Under the pieces are notes generated by a model, which saw only the letters and a list, made by a program, of their open reading frames with translations, made no database searches and was not told where the DNA came from. Shown here one piece after another: positions 7,496 to 14,219 of a stretch of DNA of 38,648 nucleotides. Source of the DNA: Nonomuraea sp. MG754425 (GTDB lineage Bacteria > Actinomycetota > Actinomycetes > Streptosporangiales > Streptosporangiaceae); NCBI RefSeq assembly GCF_021699195.1, contig NZ_SSXE01000085.1, forward strand, positions 1-38,648, given 5' to 3'. The translations under genes and the position numbers were made by a program. Within the stretch, counting starts at the first letter, position 1; each line of letters starts with the position of its first letter.

Positions 7496-8983
7496 ATGGC
7501 ATTGTGCCTGGTCACAGGAGCGACGGGATACATCGGGGGGCGGCTCGCGCCCGAACTGCTCGCCGCCGGTCACGACGTCCGCTGCATGGTGCGCTCGGCC
7601 GGGAGGCTGCGCGACCTGCCGTGGGCGGCGCGCACGGAGGTCGTCGAGGCGGACGCCACCGACCCCGAGCGGACGCGCCGCGCGCTGGACGGGGTGGAGG
7701 TCGCCTACTACCTGATCCACACGATGGGCACGAGCGGCCGCTTCGCCGAGCGGGATCGCCTCGCGGCGCGCACGTTCGCGGCGGCCGCCGCCGCGGCGGC
7801 CGCCGCCGCGGCGGGCGTGCGGCGCATCGTCTACCTGGGCGGCCCGGCCGCGGACGAGAAACTCTCGCCGCACCTGCGGTCGCGGGCCGAGGTCGGGGAG
7901 ATCTTCCTGCGCGGGGCCGTGCCCGCGGTGGTGCTGCGGGCCGCGGTGATCATCGGGTCGGGGTCCGCCTCGTTCGAGATGTTGCGCCATCTGACCGAGC
8001 GGCTGCCGGTGATGACGACGCCGCGCTGGGTGCGCAGCCGCACCCAGCCGATCGCGGTGCGGGACGTGCTGCGTTACCTGGTCGCGTGGGCGGAGGTGCC
8101 GCAGACGGTCAACCGCGGCTTCGACATCGGCGGGCCGGACGTCCTGACGTACGCCGACATGATGCACGGCTACGCGGCCGTGGCCGGGCTGCCGCCCCGG
8201 GTGATCATCCCGGTGGCGCTGCTCACCCCCCGGCTGTCGAGCCTGTGGGTGGGGCTGGTCACGCCCGTCCCGGCGAGCGTCGCGCGTCCGCTGGTGGAGT
8301 CGCTGCGCAACGAGGCCGTGTGCGGCGAGCACGACGTCGCGCGCTACGTGCCCGACCCCGAGGGCGGGCTGATCGGGTTCCGCCGGGCGGTGTCCCTCGC
8401 GCTCGTGAAGATCAAGGACGCCGACGTCGCCACCCGATGGTCCTCGGCGTCCACGCCGGGAGCGCCGAGCGACCCCCTGCCCACCGATCCCGCCTGGGCG
8501 GGCGGCAGCCTCTTCGTGGACGACCGCAGCCTGGCGGTGTCCGCGAGCCCGGAGGCGCTGTGGCAGGTCATCGAGGGCATCGGCGGCGCCAACGGCTGGT
8601 ACTCGCTGCCGGTCGCCTGGAAACTGCGGGGGCTGGCCGACCGGCTCGTCGGCGGGGTGGGGCTGCGGCGCGGCCGGCGCGATCCGGTCCGGCTGCGCGT
8701 GGGCGACTCGATCGACTTCTGGCGGGTCGAAGAGGTGCTCCCTGGCCGGCTGCTGCGGTTGCGGGCCGAGATGCGGCTGCCCGGCCTGGCCTGGCTGGAG
8801 CTCGGCGTCACGCGCACCGGCGGGCGGACGATCTACACCCAGCGGGCGATCTTCCATCCGCACGGGTTGCTCGGGCACCTGTACTGGTGGGTGATCTCGC
8901 CCTTCCACGGCCTGATCTTCGGGCGGATGCCGGTCAACCTGGCCGGCGCGGCCCGCCGGCAGGAGCGGCTCCAGCCCCGATGA
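7496..8983 (+). CDS. SDR-type NAD(P)-binding protein fused to a DUF2867 domain
   Basis: About 495 residues. The N-terminal Rossmann fold begins MALCLVTGATGYIGGRLAPEL (residues 1-20 region), with VEADATDPE and YYLIHTMG following as in atypical SDRs. From about 330 a DUF2867 domain follows (SASPEALWQVIEGIGG to YWWVISPFHGLIFGRMP). This fusion is common in actinobacteria; the substrate is unknown, perhaps a lipid or quinone. GGAAGG nine bases before the ATG at 7496 supports this start over GTG 7490 and ATG 7463. Oddity: a run of 12 alanines encoded by a 15-bp tandem repeat (7778-7813) lies just before RRIVYLGG. It is divergent from polX with 117 bp between. Confidence 0.88.
   Translation: MALCLVTGATGYIGGRLAPELLAAGHDVRCMVRSAGRLRDLPWAARTEVVEADATDPERTRRALDGVEVAYYLIHTMGTSGRFAERDRLAARTFAAAAAAAAAAAAGVRRIVYLGGPAADEKLSPHLRSRAEVGEIFLRGAVPAVVLRAAVIIGSGSASFEMLRHLTERLPVMTTPRWVRSRTQPIAVRDVLRYLVAWAEVPQTVNRGFDIGGPDVLTYADMMHGYAAVAGLPPRVIIPVALLTPRLSSLWVGLVTPVPASVARPLVESLRNEAVCGEHDVARYVPDPEGGLIGFRRAVSLALVKIKDADVATRWSSASTPGAPSDPLPTDPAWAGGSLFVDDRSLAVSASPEALWQVIEGIGGANGWYSLPVAWKLRGLADRLVGGVGLRRGRRDPVRLRVGDSIDFWRVEEVLPGRLLRLRAEMRLPGLAWLELGVTRTGGRTIYTQRAIFHPHGLLGHLYWWVISPFHGLIFGRMPVNLAGAARRQERLQPR
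7778..7813 (+). repeat. In-frame 15-bp tandem repeat coding polyalanine
   Basis: GCGGCGGCCGCCGCC occurs at 7778-7792 and exactly again at 7793-7807, followed by GCGGCG. It codes Ala12 without breaking the frame, in the helix before a core beta strand of the SDR domain. A repeat of this kind is prone to slippage, so the alanine count may vary between strains. Confidence 0.9.
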
Positions 8984-8993
8984 GCCGGACGGG

Positions 8994-9043
8994 CGGTCGT
9001 GGCCGCGTCCCCGCCGAACGTCGCCGGGAGCGTGCCACGACCG
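8994..9043. terminator. Hairpin between convergent genes
   Basis: CGGTCGTGGC (8994-9003) and GCCACGACCG (9034-9043) are perfect inverted arms around a 30-nt GC-rich loop. It lies in the 69-bp gap between the stops of the SDR-DUF2867 gene (plus) and the aldo/keto reductase (minus), so a bidirectional terminator is the natural reading. Confidence 0.55.
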
Positions 9044-9052
9044 GGGCACACG

Positions 9053-10021
9053 TCAGAAGCGCACCTCGCGCGGCCGGTACGGCTCCTCCAGGAAAGCCGC
9101 CTCCTCGTCCGACAGCGACACCGACAGGGCGGCGACCGCGTCGTCCACGTGCCGCTCCTTCGTGGCCCCCACGATCGGCGCGGTGACCCCGGCCCGCCGC
9201 AGCACCCAGGCCAGCGCGATCTGCGCCGCGGGCAGGGCGCGGTCGGCGGCCACCCGCGCCACCCGGTCGACGATGAGCTTGTCGTTCTCCGGGTCGTACA
9301 GGTGGTCGATGCGCTCGTCGGAGCCCGTCCTGGCGGTGGCGGCGGCCGAACCGGCCCTGGCCAGCACGCCCCGCGCCAGCGGGCTCCAGGGGATCACGCC
9401 CACGCCCTGGTCCGCGCAGAGCGGCAGCATCTCGCGCTCCTCCTCCCTGAACAGGAGGTTGTAGTGGTTCTGCATCGAGACGAACTTCGTCCAGCCGTTG
9501 ACCTCGGCCGCGTGCTGCGCCTTGGCGAACTGCCAGGCCCACATGCTGGACGCCCCGATGTAGCGCGCCTTGCCGGCCCGCACCACGTCGTGCAGCGCCT
9601 CCATGGTCTCCTCGATGGGCGTCGTGTCGTCCCAGCGGTGGATCTGGTAGAGGTCCACGTAGTCGGTGCCGAGCCGGGCGAGGGAGGCGTCGACGGCGTC
9701 CAGGATGTGCTTGCGCGACAGGCCGCGGTCGTTGCGGCCCCTGCCCATCGGGAAGTACACCTTCGTGGCCAGCACGTAGTCCTCGCGCCTGGGGAAGATC
9801 GCGCGCAGCACGTTCCCCGTCACGACCTCGCTGGCGCCGGAGCTGTAGACGTCGGCGGTGTCGAAGAACGTCACGCCCGCGTCTGCGGCCCGGCGGACGA
9901 GGGGCTCGGCCGCGTCCTGCGCGAGCGCCCACTCTTGCCGTGCGGGGTCGCCGTAGCTCATCATGCCGAGGCACAGTCGCGAGACCTTCAGGCCCGAGTT
10001 ACCAAGTCGTGTGTAGTCCAT
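9053..10021 (-). CDS. Aldo/keto reductase
   Basis: A 322-residue NADPH-dependent carbonyl reductase with the family start MDYTRLGNSGLKVSRLCLGM. The catalytic tetrad is visible: Asp54 (FFDTAD), Tyr59 (DVYSSG), Lys87 (ATK) and His128 (YQIHRWD). The cofactor site is suggested by IVGATKERHVDDAVAAL near the C-terminus. The chosen ATG (10021) gives the standard N-terminus; a GTG at 10030 has AAGG at better spacing and would add three residues. Single-gene unit, convergent with the SDR-DUF2867 gene. The substrate is unknown; it sits next to the lanthipeptide locus but on the opposite strand, so I do not count it in. Confidence 0.93.
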   Translation of the reverse strand: MDYTRLGNSGLKVSRLCLGMMSYGDPARQEWALAQDAAEPLVRRAADAGVTFFDTADVYSSGASEVVTGNVLRAIFPRREDYVLATKVYFPMGRGRNDRGLSRKHILDAVDASLARLGTDYVDLYQIHRWDDTTPIEETMEALHDVVRAGKARYIGASSMWAWQFAKAQHAAEVNGWTKFVSMQNHYNLLFREEEREMLPLCADQGVGVIPWSPLARGVLARAGSAAATARTGSDERIDHLYDPENDKLIVDRVARVAADRALPAAQIALAWVLRRAGVTAPIVGATKERHVDDAVAALSVSLSDEEAAFLEEPYRPREVRF

Positions 10022-10192
10022 GACGCACACGATAGAACCTTGTCGCGACGGCGAACCGGACGGGCGGAACCGGAGCAGGTCCTGTCCAAAAGCGGAAACG
10101 ACCTTTACACGGCGGCGGCCGATCGGGTCGATTAGAGGAACGTTGCAAAACGGTGGGCGCCAGGCGACGCGGCGGAGCCGACGACACGTACG

Positions 10193-10198
10193 TATACC
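10193..10198 (+). promoter_or_regulatory. Possible -10 element of the histidine kinase gene
   Basis: TATACC lies nine bases before the GTG at 10208, suggesting a leaderless or very short 5' end. No good -35 is visible. The rest of 10031-10192 holds a 14-bp-spaced direct repeat GAACCGGA (10053-10060, 10067-10074) and ACGTTGCAA at 10140-10148, a 9-mer also found before the response regulator gene. Confidence 0.3.
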
Positions 10199-10207
10199 GG
10201 GGGTGAG

Positions 10208-11335
10208 GTGGACGACACACTCCGTGGACTCGTTTCACGGGCGCGCGCCAGACTCGAAGCACTGTCGTCCCCGCTCTGGATGGGAGGTCTGGGCCTGGCG
10301 GCGGGCATCATCGCGCTGACGCTGCCGGTCGTGGGCGGGCTGACCCGCTCGGACGCGGCCGTGGCGGGGTCGGCGGCGCTGCTCACGCTGGTCGGGCTGC
10401 ACGTCAGGTTCGTCACCGAGACCCCGGTCCGCAGGGCGGGCTCGTGGTGGATCGTGGCCGTGCAGGCGTGGCTGACGTACCTGCCGCTGACGGTGTTCGG
10501 CGCGGCCTGGACGCCGGTGTGCGGGCTGCTGGCGGGCTCGCTGCTGGTGACGGCGGGGCGCATCCGCTCGGTGGTGCTGGCGCTGGTGGGCCTGGCGTGC
10601 GGGCCCGTGGTGCTGGCGGCCCCCGACCCGTCGATGATCGATCCGCTGTGGGCGATGGGCGCCCCGCTGGTCGGCCTGGCCGAGTACGCGCTGATCTCGC
10701 TGGCCGGGCGGGCCGCCGCGCTGGGGGAGGCGCGTACCGAGACCATGCGCAAGGCCGTCGCCCTGGAGCGCCGCCGTTTCACCCGCGACCTGCACGACCT
10801 GGTCGGCCACCGGCTGACGGTGCTGGTGCTGAAGGTGCAGCTCCTGGACCGGCTGGTGGCCGAACGGGACGGCAAGGCGCGGGAGGAGGTGAACGAGACG
10901 CTGGAGCTGCTGCGCAACCTGGCGGCCGACGTCCGGGCGGTGGCGCACGGCCTGCGCAGCTCCTCGCTGGCGGGCGAGCTGGGCTCGGCTCGCTCGCTGC
11001 TGGAGTCGGCGCGGGTGCGCTGCCAGATCAGGATGTCCTGCCGCGACCTGCCCGAGGAGGTGGAGGAGGTGCTCACGCACGCCCTGCGCGAGGGCGTCAC
11101 GAACGTGCTGCGTCACGCCGAGGCCCGCCAGTGCTCGGTGCACCTGCTGGAACGCGACCAGCTCGTCCGCCTGACGATCAGGAACGACGGCGTGCGCCCG
11201 CGCCGCCCCGGCGACGCCGGCCAGGGCCTGATGAACCTCGCCGAGCGCCTGTCCGGCCTCGGCGGCTGGCTGGAGGCCACCTCGTCGAGAACCGGCCAGT
11301 TCACCTTCAGCGTGTACGTGCCACGAAAGAAATAA
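10208..11335 (+). CDS. DesK/NarX-type sensor histidine kinase at the lanthipeptide locus
   Basis: A 375-residue membrane kinase. Residues about 24-170 hold five or six hydrophobic segments with almost no extracellular domain, so the signal is probably sensed within the membrane. HisKA_3 follows: RRFTRDLHDLVGHRLT with phospho-acceptor His196, then HATPase_c with an N-box in REGVTNVLRHAEA and a G-box in GQGLMNLAERL. The GTG start is the only one in the right place. It lies 136 bp upstream of lanKC in the same direction, and no response regulator is adjacent. The likely partner is the NarL/DesR-type regulator at 19697, at the far end of the cluster. RamR of the Streptomyces ram locus is usually treated as an orphan, so a linked kinase is notable. 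Confidence 0.9.
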   Translation: MDDTLRGLVSRARARLEALSSPLWMGGLGLAAGIIALTLPVVGGLTRSDAAVAGSAALLTLVGLHVRFVTETPVRRAGSWWIVAVQAWLTYLPLTVFGAAWTPVCGLLAGSLLVTAGRIRSVVLALVGLACGPVVLAAPDPSMIDPLWAMGAPLVGLAEYALISLAGRAAALGEARTETMRKAVALERRRFTRDLHDLVGHRLTVLVLKVQLLDRLVAERDGKAREEVNETLELLRNLAADVRAVAHGLRSSSLAGELGSARSLLESARVRCQIRMSCRDLPEEVEEVLTHALREGVTNVLRHAEARQCSVHLLERDQLVRLTIRNDGVRPRRPGDAGQGLMNLAERLSGLGGWLEATSSRTGQFTFSVYVPRKK

Positions 11336-11374
11336 TCGCCTCCCAATGCATTGATGAGGATTTAACAAATGGCA

Positions 11375-11403
11375 TTCACAACGGCATGTATTGGTGTTGT
11401 GAA
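11375..11403. promoter_or_regulatory. Inverted repeat in the AT-rich lanKC promoter region
   Basis: TTCACAAC (11375-11382) and GTTGTGAA (11396-11403) are perfect 8-bp arms with a 13-bp spacer, so their centres are 21 bp apart, two helical turns. With a one-base bulge the arms extend to CATTCACAAC and GTTGTGAAATG. The stretch 11336-11410 is clearly more AT-rich than its surroundings. This is the best candidate site for the cluster's response regulator. Its 3' edge is 68 bp before the lanKC ATG. Confidence 0.5.
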
Positions 11404-11471
11404 ATGTGACTAGCCGGGGCGGTCCGGCGGGCGGCAGGATTCTGGGCACACCCCCTGGAGGTCCCCGCCAG

Positions 11472-14036
11472 ATGGACAAGTACGAGCTGTACTGCCTTGT
11501 GGATCCGTGTTTCTACGACACACTCGAGAACAGCACGGCCGCGGACGCCGACTTTCCCATTCTGCGTCGGCCGCTGCCGGCCGGCTGGTCCTCCGCCCTC
11601 ACCGACACCTGGTCCTATTACGCCCCGGACGACGGTTCGCCGCTGCCCCCGCAGGGCTGGAAGATCCACGTGTCGGCCCGCGTCCCGGACGCCGAGAAGG
11701 CCGTCGAGGCCGTCTGGGACTACTGCGTGACGCGCGGCATCGCGTTCAAGTTCCTGCGCGGCATGCCCGTGCTCGTCATGGTGAACTCCAAGGCCGCCTC
11801 CCGCGCCTCCAGCGGCAAGCTCGTCACCGTCTACCCCCGCGACGAGGCGCAGCTCGACGTCGTCCTGAAGGACCTCGACGAGCTGCTGCGGGACGTGCGG
11901 GGCCCGTACATCCTCAGCGACCTGCGCTACAACGAGGGCCCGCTGTTCGTCAGGTACGGCGGCTTCGCCGAGCGCCACTGCCTGTCCCCGGCCGGCGAGC
12001 GGGTGCTGGCCGTCGAGGACGGCGACGGCCGGCTCGTGCCCGACGTGCGGGGCGCCACGTTCTCGGTGCCGCCGTGGACGACGCTGCCCGCGTTCCTGGA
12101 GCCGCAACTCGCCGCGCGCAACTCCGTGACGACGACCGGGCTGCCGTACGACATCGAGAGCGTCCTGCACTTCTCCAACGGCGGCGGCGTCTACCTCGGC
12201 CGCGACCGGCGGACCGGCGAGCGGGTGGTGCTCAAGGAGGCCAGGCCGCACGCCGGGCTCGACGCGGCCGGCCGCGACGCCGTCGCCAGGATCGAGCACG
12301 AGCGCGACGTCCTCGAACGGCTGTCGGGCCTGCCCGCCGCGCCCGGACTGCGCGGCTACTTCACGCTCGGCGAGCACCACTTCCTCGTCGAGGAGTTCGT
12401 GGACGGCACACCGCTGCAACGGCGGCTGGTGCACCGCTACCCGCTGACCCGCGCCACCTGCACCGAGCGGGACCTGGCCGAGTACACCGCCTGGGCGGTC
12501 GAGACGCTGGAGGAGGTGGCCCGCGCGGTCGGCTCGCTGCACGAGCGCGGCGTCGTCTTCGGCGACCTGCACCCCGACAACATCCTGCTGACCGACGACG
12601 GCCGGGTGGCGCTGATCGACTTCGAGGTGGCCACGCTCGCCGAGGAGCGGGCGCGCGCCGCGCTCGCCCACCCCGCCTACGCCGCCCCCGCCGACCGGCA
12701 GGGCGTCGAGGTGGACCGGTACGCGCTCGCCTGCCTGCGCCTCGGCCTGTTCGCGCCGCAGTGCACGATCATGCTGCCGCTGCACCGGCCGAAGGCGGTG
12801 CACCTCGGGGAGATCGTCAAGGAGACGTTCCCCGTGCCCGGCGACCTGATCGACGAGGCCGTCGCGACCGTGGCGGGCGGCGAGCGCGACACCGGCCCCG
12901 CCCTACCCCTTCCGGGCGCGGCGAGCTGGCCCGAGCTGCGGGACGCCATGGCCAAGGCCATCGTGGCCAGCGCCACGCCCGCGCGGGACGACCGGCTCTT
13001 CCCCGGGGACGTGGGCCAGTTCCAGCCCGGCGGCGGCCTCAATCTCGCCCACGGCGCGGCCGGCGTGCTGTTCGCGCTGCACTGCGCCGGGCTGGGGCCC
13101 TACCCCGAGTACGAGCGCTGGCTGCGCGAGCGTGCCCGCCGCCCCGTCCAGGGCTCGGGGCTCGGCCTGTACGACGGGCTGCACGGCATCGCGTACGTGC
13201 TCGGCCTGCTCGGCCACGAACAGGACGCGCACGACCTCGTCGAGATCTGCCTGCGGGAGAAGTGGGACCGGCTGGAGTCGGCGCTCGGCTCCGGGCTGTC
13301 CGGCATCGGGCTGAACCTGCTGCACTTCGGGCACACCGACCTCGCCCTGCGCGCGGTGGACATCTGCGCCGGGCGGCTCGACGGCCCCGTCTCCGAGATC
13401 AGCGGCGGCGCCGGACCACGCGCCGGGCTGCTGCACGGCTCGTCCGGGCCCGCGCTGCTGTTCCTGCGCGCCCACGAGCACACGGGCGATCCGGCGCTGC
13501 TCGACCTGGCGGCCACGGCGCTCCGGCAGGACCTGCGCCGCTGCCGCCACTCCGAGGACGGCTCGCTCCAGGTCAACCAGGGGTGGCGGCTGCTGCCGTA
13601 CCTCGACGAGGGGTCCGCCGGGATCGCCCTCGTGCTGGAGCGCTACCTGCGCCACCGGCACGACGAGGCGTTCGCGACGGCGCTGGAGGAGCTGCGGCTC
13701 GCCGGGCGCGCGGGCTTCTTCGTACAGGCGGGGCTGTTCACCGGACGCGCCGGGATCATCGCGGCCGGCGCGGGGAACGTGCCGGAACTGGTGAAGGGGC
13801 TGCGCTGGCACGCGCTGCCGTACGCCGGTGGCCTGGCCTTCCCCGGCAACCAGCTCCTGCGCCTGTCCATGGATTTCTCGACCGGAACGGCCGGCGTGCT
13901 CTTCGCCCTCAATGCGGTGATGGGCGAAAGTCCCCGCCGACTGCCGTTCCTGGAGGCCGCTCCCGGGCGGCCTGCCCCCGACGAGACCACGGAAGGAGGT
14001 GTACGACATGGTTCTTCTCGACCTGCAGGGTCTTGA
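11472..14036 (+). CDS. lanKC: Class III lanthipeptide synthetase LanKC (RamC/AmfT-like)
   Basis: An 854-residue trifunctional enzyme that phosphorylates Ser/Thr of the precursor, eliminates phosphate to dehydro residues, and cyclises with Cys. The lyase domain covers about 1-215 (NSKAASRASSGKLVTVYP). The kinase domain spans about 225-480: VVLKEA with Lys255, GVVFGDLHPDNILL with Asp365 and Asn370, and LIDFEVA with the metal-binding Asp383. The cyclase domain (about 520-835) shows the GxxG series: NLAHGAAGV, LYDGLHGIAY, GLLHGSSGPALLF, DEGSAGIAL, STGTAGVLF. It lacks the Cys-Cys-His zinc ligands of class I, II and IV cyclases, which defines class III. GGAGGT lies nine bases before the ATG. The 3' end overlaps lanA by 29 bp. 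Confidence 0.97.
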   Translation: MDKYELYCLVDPCFYDTLENSTAADADFPILRRPLPAGWSSALTDTWSYYAPDDGSPLPPQGWKIHVSARVPDAEKAVEAVWDYCVTRGIAFKFLRGMPVLVMVNSKAASRASSGKLVTVYPRDEAQLDVVLKDLDELLRDVRGPYILSDLRYNEGPLFVRYGGFAERHCLSPAGERVLAVEDGDGRLVPDVRGATFSVPPWTTLPAFLEPQLAARNSVTTTGLPYDIESVLHFSNGGGVYLGRDRRTGERVVLKEARPHAGLDAAGRDAVARIEHERDVLERLSGLPAAPGLRGYFTLGEHHFLVEEFVDGTPLQRRLVHRYPLTRATCTERDLAEYTAWAVETLEEVARAVGSLHERGVVFGDLHPDNILLTDDGRVALIDFEVATLAEERARAALAHPAYAAPADRQGVEVDRYALACLRLGLFAPQCTIMLPLHRPKAVHLGEIVKETFPVPGDLIDEAVATVAGGERDTGPALPLPGAASWPELRDAMAKAIVASATPARDDRLFPGDVGQFQPGGGLNLAHGAAGVLFALHCAGLGPYPEYERWLRERARRPVQGSGLGLYDGLHGIAYVLGLLGHEQDAHDLVEICLREKWDRLESALGSGLSGIGLNLLHFGHTDLALRAVDICAGRLDGPVSEISGGAGPRAGLLHGSSGPALLFLRAHEHTGDPALLDLAATALRQDLRRCRHSEDGSLQVNQGWRLLPYLDEGSAGIALVLERYLRHRHDEAFATALEELRLAGRAGFFVQAGLFTGRAGIIAAGAGNVPELVKGLRWHALPYAGGLAFPGNQLLRLSMDFSTGTAGVLFALNAVMGESPRRLPFLEAAPGRPAPDETTEGGVRHGSSRPAGS

Positions 14037-14139
14037 GGCTCCCGCGGCCAGTGACGTGGCCAGCGGCGGCAGCACGCTGACCGTTCTCTCTTGCCACTCC
14101 GGCAAGCCCAGCAACCTCAGTGTCGCTCTCTGCCACTGA
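14008..14139 (+). CDS. lanA: Class III lanthipeptide precursor LanA (RamS/AmfS-like), 43 aa
   Basis: Small gene starting inside the lanKC 3' end behind a perfect GGAAGGAGG at 13991-13999. The 43-residue product starts MVLLDLQGLEAP, matching the class III leader motif (I/L-x-D-L-Q) needed for LanKC recognition, as in RamS. The core has two S/T-x2-S/T-x3-C motifs: STLTVLSC (Ser22, Thr25, Cys29) and SNLSVALC (Ser35, Ser38, Cys42), separated by HSGKP and ending in His43. This is the spacing of SapB, where each motif becomes a labionin or lanthionine-type ring. Peculiarities: Thr in the centre of the first ring, an extra Ser28 beside Cys29, His after both Cys, and prolines at 12 and 34 next to a prolyl oligopeptidase gene. 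The leader/core boundary is not certain; the core probably begins at Gly20-Ser22. Confidence 0.95.
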   Translation: MVLLDLQGLEAPAASDVASGGSTLTVLSCHSGKPSNLSVALCH

Positions 14140-14151
14140 TATGCGAAAGAC

Positions 14152-14182
14152 GTCCCCGCGCCGTACGACACGGCGCGGGGAC
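14152..14182 (+). terminator. Hairpin directly after lanA, likely partial terminator
   Basis: GTCCCCGCGCCGT (14152-14164) pairs perfectly with ACGGCGCGGGGAC (14170-14182) over a 5-nt loop, 12 bp after the lanA stop and 37 bp before the first ABC gene. With no U-tract, and followed by same-strand genes, it probably gives partial read-through or protects the 3' end of a lanKC-lanA message. Confidence 0.6.
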
Positions 14183-14219
14183 ACTCATCTCGGCCTCGAC
14201 CTCGGAAGGGGGACGTCCC

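Noticed and set aside
7778..7813. Sequencing error in the polyalanine tract
   Set aside because: The frame is preserved through the tract and the flanking SDR motifs are intact on both sides.
9053..10021. Aldo/keto reductase as a tailoring enzyme of the lanthipeptide
   Set aside because: It is on the opposite strand, separated by its own promoter region and by the kinase gene; class III peptides need no such enzyme.
11472..14036. Class IV synthetase (LanL)
   Set aside because: The cyclase domain lacks the zinc-binding Cys-Cys/His residues that class IV keeps, and the precursor has the class III leader motif.
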